NCBI GenBank assembly: GCA_013400115.1
Contig: VXBP01009424.1
Location: forward strand, 214,269-278,268
Direction: 5' to 3'
Length of the DNA stretch: 64,000 nucleotides
Origin: Rhinopomastus cyanomelas
Taxonomy: Eukaryota; Chordata; Aves; Bucerotiformes; Rhinopomastidae
Shown: in pieces, positions 24,301 to 33,300 of the stretch
Position numbering within the stretch: the stretch's first letter is position 1
How the letters are laid out: each line of letters opens with the position of its first letter
Notes under the pieces: model-generated
Seen by the model: only the letters and a program-made list of their open reading frames with translations
The model's database searches: none
What the model was told of the DNA's origin: nothing
Made by a program: the position numbers and the translations under genes

Positions 24301-27300
24301 GATGCAAAAAGAGATTCTGACAGAACACTAGGGATTGGAAGGGATCTTGAAGGATCATCCAGTCCAGTCCCCCCAACACAGCAGGATCCCCTAGATGCAG
24401 TTGCACAGGAGCATGTCCAGGGGGGATTAAAACCTCTTCTGAGAAGGAGACTCCACAACCCCCCCTGGGCAGCCCCTTCCAGGGCTCTGGCACCCTCCCT
24501 GGGAAGAAGGTCCTTCTCACACTGATGGGGAACCTCCTCTGCCCCAGCTCACACCCACTGCCCCTTGTCCTGTCACTGGGTGCCCCTGAGCAGAGCCTGG
24601 CTCCATCCTCCTCTGCTCCTGTTTATGGGGTGACCACAAAGGCTGTGATTCCAGCGGAGGATCCCCAGGGAACCCGAGCTTGGCTGAGCCCAGCAGGTGA
24701 TCCCAGGGCAGCCCCTCAGGCAGCTGCCCACTGGTGCCCAGCACTGGACACCATGAACTTGCCCAGCTCTTTCAGACCCACTACAACCCTCTTCCTGCTC
24801 TGACTCCTCATTTGCATCCATTTTCCCATTGAAACCTTTTTGCTCTTGAAACCAGCTGAAGGAAAAGCTGGCACTTTGCAGGGAGCTGAGGAACGTTGGG
24901 GAGGACATGAGGAATTCCCACCTCCCCAGGGCACCCATCAGCCCGGCACTGGTGGTACCCCAGTGCCCTCTCCCTTCCCCATCCCTTTGGGTGTAAAAAC
25001 CCACCATGACCCTCTCATTGCCTCGGTGGGGTAAATTTAAGAGTAGCTTAGATGTGGTCTTGGAGGATCTGGTTCAGGGGTGACCTTGTAGAGCAGGGTT
25101 GATGGTTGGACCTGATGATCCCAGGGGTCTTTTCCAGCCTGAATGATTCCAGGGTTCTCTGAACTCCCAGCTCCCAGGAGCTCGAGCACACGCAGAGCAC
25201 TGCTGTCACCATCTCATTATGGGATGATGAAGCCTTCCTCTTATCCCCCCTTCTTCCCCCTCAAACCAGGTTTTGGTTAAACACTGCTCTGCCCCACAGC
25301 CAAATATGGAGAACTCCCACCAGGGGCCACGTGTGACCCCACTGTCCCACTCTTCTAATCCTGAACATAAAACCTGAGATTAGGATCTGAGCAGCCACCA
25401 GGAGTTTAAACAACCTATATTTAGCCCCGATATTTATAAACAGGAGGAGAAGGGGGGGGTCCTGCAGAGCCCCAGCAGCACAGAACCCTCTCCCTAAAGC
25501 CACAGAAATTCATACTGGGGCTGGTTTGATGGGATGGGGAGTGGGCAAAGAGGGCACAAGGATGGATCTAATGACAGGACTCTGTAGGAGCTGGGAAAAA
25601 GGAGCCTGAGGGGTGACCCCATGGATTTTGATCAATATGTGAGGGGTGGGTGTCAGGAGGATGGAGCCAGCCTCTGCTCAGGGGCACCCAGTGACAGGAC
25701 AAGGGACAGCAGGTGTGAGCTGGAGCAGAGGAGGTTCCACATCAATGTGAGAAGGACCTTCTTCTCAGTGACGGTGCCAGAGCCCTGGAAGGGGCTGCCC
25801 AGGGTGGGTTGTGGAGTCTCCTTCCCTGGACACCTTTAAAACCCACCTGGATGTGTTGCTGTGCAACTGGATGTAGGGGATCCTGCTGTGTTGGGGGGAT
25901 TGGACTAGATGATCTCTCAAGGTTCCTTCCCATCCCTAATCTTCTGGGATTCTGTGATCTTTGGGATCCTGTGATCTAGGGGATCCTGCTGTAGCAGGGG
26001 GATTGGACTGGATGATCTCTCAAGGTCCCTTCCCATCCCTAATCATCTGGGATCCTGTGACCTAGGGGACCCTCCTGTAGCAGGGGGATTGGACTGGATG
26101 ATCTTTTGGGGTCCCTTCCCACCCCTAAAGTTCTGTGATCCTCTGATCCAGCTTCCCCAACCATGAGGCTGCTGGTTGCCCTTTGCAAGCCAAGACCCTA
26201 AAGAAACTACCTACTGGCCCCCTTGGAAGCCACATCCCAGGGGATGCAAAGCAGACGGGGACCTGCTCCCAGGATCCGTATCCTGGGATTTGCGTTGCTG
26301 TAGAGTTTAACCAAGGGAACGGCGAAGGAAGGAGGGAGGGAGGGAGGGAAGGAGGGAGGGAAGACTCTGCCTCCCGACACCTTTTGCGGGCAGAAATCCC
26401 TGTGTCAACATGACGCCCTGGCGGCGGGAGCGGGGACAATGGTGGCGGCTCTGCCCTCCGCCCGCAGCCCACATTCCTGCCCCCGTCCCTGGAAACCCCC
26501 CTTTTGTGGGGAGCAGCAGGCCCTGTGAAAGGGCCGTCTGTCGCCCTGCCTTTTGACTTGGAGGTCTGTGTCTAACATTTTAATAGGGGCTGGGGGACGG
26601 GGAGAGCCCCCCACCCCATCCCACTGGGCTGCTCCCCTGCGGGGTCACTCTCCCAGACTGCTCCGAGGGGCTCTGGATGCCGATGGGCAGCGGGCGGGAG
26701 GGGTCCTGCGCATCCCACCATCGACAGGGCATCCCTCCACAGAGCTCTCTGTGATGGAGGGTCTTTCGGGGTCCCCCTGCATGAGGGTGCAGCAGTGGGG
26801 TGGGAGCACTGGTGACCTGCTCTCCTCCACGGGTGGAGATCACTTCATCCTAGAACAAACCACTGCCTGCTCAGGAACAGTCAGACCTTCCAGGAGGGAT
26901 CACACTCAGGAACACTCAGACCTTCCAGGAGGGATCACAGAACCATTGAGGTTGGAGAAGACCCTTGGGATCATGGAGTCACCCACTCTCCACAAAGGCA
27001 ACAAGCACCCTCTCGGGAACACTCGTGGTGCCACCTCATGCCAGGAGCCACAGAGGAGGATGAGGAGGAGCTGACAGCAGGTGCCAAGGCTCAGCCCTGC
27101 ATCCCAGCCCAGGAATGACCCTACAGCAGGTCCGGGCAGAGCCTGGCACCACCACTCCCAGCTACCCCATCACCACCAAACCCAACGCAAGCAGCTCCCC
27201 ACCTCCTCCCAGCACCACCACCCAGCCCCTTCCCCACATCACGCCCCCCTCCCCACCCCATTAAATACAGGCAACGTTATAGCATCATTAAAACTTAATA

Positions 27301-30300
27301 AATCCATTTCCCACACAAACAGCAGCCAACTCGGACCGTGGGGAAGGGAATTAGGGGGGAAAACTTGTTAAAAGAGAATGAGTGGGGCTCAAGCAAATGT
27401 TTGCGACTCGGCTGAGCGTGAAAGTTCCCCATTAAAATGCAGCCCCGCTCCCTGGGCTGGAAATGTGCAGGAGCCTAATAACCAGGACCTAAACATTAAC
27501 TCTTTAACTGACTCTCCAATATTTAACTCCCAGCTGCTGCGGGGGGAGGGAAGGATGTGATGGCTGAAAGCTTGAAGCTGACTTTAATTACTGCTGGGTG
27601 AGGGAATAAACAGGAGAAGGAATTCCTTCAGGGTGAGGGTGCCAGAGCCCTGGCAGGGGCTGCCCAGGGGGGCTGTGGAGTCTCCTTCTCTGGAGATGTT
27701 TCAAACCCCCCTGGACATGCTCCTGTGTGACTTGGTCTAGAGGACCCTGCTCTGGCAGGGGGACTGGACTAGCTGATCTTCTTCGAGTTGAGAGGACCTC
27801 ACCCACCGGCCACGCTGCAGATGCAGAGCCTACAGAGTCCAGACAAGGATGTGAGACTGGCACCATCACCCCTCACCCAGCTGGAAGCAGCCCTGAGCTG
27901 CTCCACCTGCAAGACTCAGACATCAAAGTAAAAACTGGGGGACCCCAGGTGGGCATCTCTGCCCGTCGTGGGGCTCTCCAAGCAGACAGATGGGAGCTGT
28001 CACGATCTGCTGTCACCAAGAGCTAGCAGAGCGCTGCAGCACCTCCCAACACCACACAGAGCTGTGCTAGCAAGTCTAACCTGGGTGTCCTCAGCACGTC
28101 AGAGCTCTGCCCTGCTGACCCTCACGTCTCTGCTTCACCCCCTCAATGCCAGAGCAGCACTTGCACTGCTCAGTCCGGGTCTCTGGCCACTGTGAGTAGC
28201 TGTGGTTTGGCCACTGACCAAAGCTTGAGCACCCAACACAATGCCCTCAGTGGAGAGGGCCCACACACACATCACCCAGCGCTTCGGGATGGAGCCCTTC
28301 CATGGGCAGATGGGCTGGGGAAGCAAATCCAGGCTTAGGAAGGCACCACACGACTCAAGGGACCTGCAGAGAGCTGCCACAGCCACCTCCAGGCGCTGGG
28401 ACCCAGCGCTTTGGGCATGGGATGAGGTGGAAGGAGCACCTGGAAAGCACCTGGAATCACCCCAAACCACCCCCTCTCTTGTCTGACAGTCTTTCTGACC
28501 CCGGCTCCTGAAGCAAAGTGCTGCAGGTCAGCTCCAGAGCAGCCTGAGGAGCAGCGAGCAAGAAGCCCAAGTGCCCCAGTGCTGCTGCCTGGACTCATCA
28601 GCACCTGGCGAGACACAAAGCCACCCACCTGCAGACAGAGCCCAACCACCCTTCCAACCCCTGGGATGGAGGCAGGACTCAGTCAAGACCCCACTGCAGG
28701 TCTCTGCTTCCCCAAGGAGGGGTTTGGGTTGCATCCCCTCAGCAGCCCCACGGTCTAACACCTTCCCCTGGAGTTCAGCATCAAGCAAACCACAGCGGAG
28801 TCTCCATCCAGCTCCGGAGCTCCCGGCAAACTGCGCCCCGAGGCCACGTCCTCGTTAAACACACCGGGTGCCCTATAAATTTCACATTCCACCCCTGTAC
28901 ACATGCTGCTACTGCCGGGGACGGCAGCAGAACAAGGGTCACCACAGCTCCAGGTCTGCAGAGAGCAGGTTAATTTCCAAACGATGTTATTTTAAAACTT
29001 GCTAACTGCCTCCTGATTATGTTATCCAGCCCTTTAATTGGGGAACCGCTTGGGCTGGCAACGAGTTGGACGTGGCTCCCCCTCAATAAACCACAAAGAG
29101 CCTCGGAGGTGAGGCCAGGGCACGGAGAGCCAGCTGGAACAAATGGACACCGGCAGGTAGGAAGGCAGTGAGGAACATGGTTGGGATGGAGGAGACTTGG
29201 GTGGAATAAGCTGGAGCAGAGAAGACTCCACATCAATCTGACAAGGACCTTCTTCCCAGAGAGGGTGACAGAGCCCTGGCAAGGGCTGTCCATGGGGGTT
29301 GTGGAGTCTCCTTCTCTGGAGATGTTTAAAATCCACCTGGAGATGTTCCTGTGTGACTGGATCTAAGTGATCCTGCTGTGGCAGGGGGATGGGACTGGAT
29401 GATCTTTCCAGGTCCCTTCCAATCCCTAAAGTTCCATGATTCTGTGACTAGTACATGACCTACAGAAGCTGCAGAGTCTCACAGAAGCTGCAGACACATA
29501 GAGAAGCTGCAGAGCTGCACAGAAGCTGCAGAGACCTACAGAGCCCCATGCAATGAGTCACCCATTTAACCTTCTCTGTCCCAGCTCACACCTGCTGCCC
29601 TTTGTCCTACCATTAGATGCCCCTGATCAGAGCCTGGCTCCATCCTCCTGACACCCACCCTTCACATATTGATCAACATCCATGGGGTCACCCCTCAGGC
29701 TCCTTTTTCCAAGCTCAAGAGCCCCAGTTCCCTCAGCCTTTCCTCAGCATCATGATCCCTTCATCACCTCTGTGGCTCTGTGCTGGAATCTCTCCAACAG
29801 CTCTGTGTCTTTCTGGAACTGAGTGGCCCAGAACTGGACACAAGATTCCAGCAGTGATCTCACCAGGGTAGAGGGGGAGGACTTCCAGAAAGGAGCAAAA
29901 CCCTCCCGCCGCTGTCCCAGTGCCCTCACCAGTCAGATCCCTCCTCTACTGGAATCTGCAACAGGTGACACTCTGGTATTTTTAAACCTCCCCTCTGACC
30001 CATTTCCACCTCGTTCTTTCCGAGAATGAGATCAGACCCGGCAGAACCACCAAGAGTTCTCAACGTGGCTGAATCACCGCTCGTCTACCTCTTTCAAGAG
30101 CTTCCTCTGGTTGATTGTTCAACACTCCACCCTCTTCCTCTCTCCCTCCAGCGCCCAGACGGCGTTTCTTTTGGTGCTTTGTTATGGTTTCACGGCAAGA
30201 ACGTTGGGCTGAAGCACATGAGAAAAACCCAACCAGAAGGGGACTTCCGTCCTTACGGCGAGACAACAGTGACGGAGCAGCCCGGCGACGCGAAGGGCGC

Positions 30301-33300
30301 CCAGAGCGAGCTGCTGCGAGGGCTCTGATCGTCCCCCCTCAGCCTTCCTGAGGTTGTCTGGTTTTGAGCTACAAGCATCACCTCTTCCCACTACAGTCCG
30401 TCCGTTCCACCCCATCTAGTCTTCTCCCGAGTGTGTCTTCTGGCCTGATGCCTGTGGACGCTGATGGTGGCCGCGGGCACCAGCTCCGGAGCCATCGTGC
30501 CCCCGATTCATAAACAGAGGAAGCACTTTAGCCAACTGACTTCCCCCCCTCTCTTTTCCAGCACAAGGCTGGGGGCTGATTTGACTTGTTCTTCTCCTTC
30601 ACTGCTCCGGGCGAGAGGACAACGAACCCAGGCGCAGCCCCCCTTGGAGCTGGAAGCCAGAGGCGGCTCCTTCAGGCTGCCGGCGCAGGGTTGGAAGCTC
30701 AGCCCCCTCTCCTGTGCCATCTGCTTTCAACTAGCGGAGCAAGGGAGGTCCTGGGAACGAGCGTCACGTGCCTGGGCGATCTAAAACCGGCCCCGGCTCG
30801 CTGTGGGGATGCCAGTCCAAACTACGGTTGATCCAAGAGTCTAATTAGGAGCCACCGCGAGGAGCCGACGGGACCTTTTGGAAAAACCTCCTCGTTTGTG
30901 CCTGGGAAAGCGCCCGGCTCAGGGGGGTTGGACTGGATGATCTTTGGAGGTCCCTTCCAATCCCTAATGGCTGGATCTAGGGGATCTTGCTCTGGCAGGA
31001 GATTGGGCTGGATGATCTTTGGAGGTCCCTTCCAATCCCTAATGGCTGGATCTAGGGGATCTTGCTCTGGCAGGAGATTGGGCTGGATGATCTTTCGAGG
31101 TCCCTTCCCATCCCTAATGACTGGATCTAAGGGATGCTGCTTTGGCAGGGGGTTGGACTGGACGATTTTTTGAGGTCCCTTCCAATTGCTAATGTTCTGT
31201 GATCATCAAGTTTCTGTGGCTGCACCATCTGACTGCCCTCACAGCAGCCAGGAATCATCAGATCCTAGAATCACAGAGCCATCAAGGATGGAAAAAACCC
31301 TCAAGGTCATCAGGTCCAGCACCTGGAAAAGGGAAGTCCTGCCCCATGGAGGTCACCTTACAGGATCACAGACTCATCCATTTGGAAGAGACCTTCAAGA
31401 TCATCAAGACCAACACCTGGCAAAAGGATGTCCTGACCCATGGAGGTCACTTTACAGGATCACAGACTCATCCAGTTGGAAGAGACCCTCAAGATCATCA
31501 AGTCCAATTGTCTGCCCAACAACCCCCAACCACTAACCCATGTCCTCAAACCCCCTGGCTGCCCAGTTTTTGAACCCCTTCAGGGACCGTGCTTCTACCC
31601 TCTCCCTGAGCAGCCTGTTCCAAGGGCTCCCCACTCTTACTGGGAAGAGGTTTCTCCTCAGATCCAACCTGACCCCAGTACCCCCGGTCCTAGGGAGAAA
31701 AGGCCAACCCCCACCTCATTCCAACCTCCCTTCAGGTAGCTGTAGAGAGCAGTGAGGTCTCCCCTCAGCCTCCTCTTCTCCAGGCTGCACAGCTCCAGCT
31801 CCTCAGCCTTTCCCCATCAGAGTACTGGAAGACCCAGCTCCTCCTGCCAGGATGGGAAGCAGTTCTGACAGCTTGGTCTAGTTGATCCTGCTCTGGCAGG
31901 GGGATTGGACTAGATGATTTTCCGAGGTCCCTTCCGATCCCTAACATTTGGCGATGGCACCTGTTGGTGTCAGAAGCCCTCCCCACTTGACCAAAGCCCC
32001 AGGTGCCCCAGGCTGCAAGATGAAGCACCTGGACTTTCACAATCTCTCGCTGTAAAACAACAAAGAGCCCAAGACCGCTGCTGGTCTCGCGCCGGCGGCT
32101 CCCCTCCGCACACGAGAGCCGATATGAGAGCTATCGGAGTCCCGACGCGTCGCCCAATGGGCTCTCGGCCGCCGCTGCGGCAGCAGCAGCGGCAGCATCT
32201 CCCCTGTCTGCTTCTTGATTTCACTCCACTTTCTAATTGGATTTGTGGGGGCAGCACAATGGGGTTTTATGGCCCGAACTTTGTTAAGCGCCAGGGCCGA
32301 GCGGAGACGGTGGCCAGCAGCCAGGACGGTGCATTTCACGCAGGCGCCAAAGGGCACTGCCAAGCTTTCCTGCGCCTGGTATCTGTGCTCTTGGCTCGGC
32401 TGTTGTTGAAGGAGCTTTTGGAAGCCACGAAAAAAATCATGGGGGGTGGAGCTACTCAAACAAATTCAACCTCTGAGGTAGAAGAGGGCCTGTAAGACAG
32501 TTGGGGAAGGGCTTTTGTTGAGGTGGAGAAGGGCTTCCATCAGGGTGGAAGAGGGGGCTAGAGGACAGTTGGGGAAGGGCTTTTGTCAAGGTGGAAGATG
32601 TGGCTAGAAGACAGTTGGGGAAGGACTTTTGTTGAGGTGGAGAAGGGCTTCCATCAAGGTGGAAGAGGGGGCTAGAAGATAGTTGGGGAAGGGATTTCGT
32701 TGAGGTGGAAGATGGGGCTAGAAGACAGTTGGGGAAGGGCTTTCATTGAGGTAGAAGAGGGGGCTACAAGATAGTTGGGGAAGGGCTTTTGTTGAGGTGG
32801 AAGAGAGGCTACAAGATAGTTGGGGAAGGGCTTTCATCCAGGTGGAAGATGGGGCTAGAAGTAGTTGGTGAAGGGCTTTTGTTGAGGTGGTAGATGGGGC
32901 TAGAAGATAGTTGGGGAAGGGCTTTTGACAAGAGTGTAGTGATCGGATGAGGGGAAATGCCTTTGAGCTACAAGAGAGGAGATTTAGGTCTGCGATTAGG
33001 AGGAAGGTTTTTACACTGAGGGTGCTGAGGCCCTGGAACTGCCCAGGTGGATTCTGGAGACGTTTCAAATCCACCTGGCCATGTTCCTGTGTGACTTGGT
33101 CTAGCTGGTCCTGCTCTGGCAGGGGGACTGGACTGGATGATCTCTCAAGGTCCCTTCCAATCTGGACTGGATGATCGCTCGAGATCCCGTCCAACCTGGG
33201 CTGGATGATCTCTCGAGGTCCCTTCCAATCTGGACTGGATGATCTCTTGAGATCCCGTCCAACCTGGACTGGATGATCGCTCGAGATCCTGTCCAACTTG

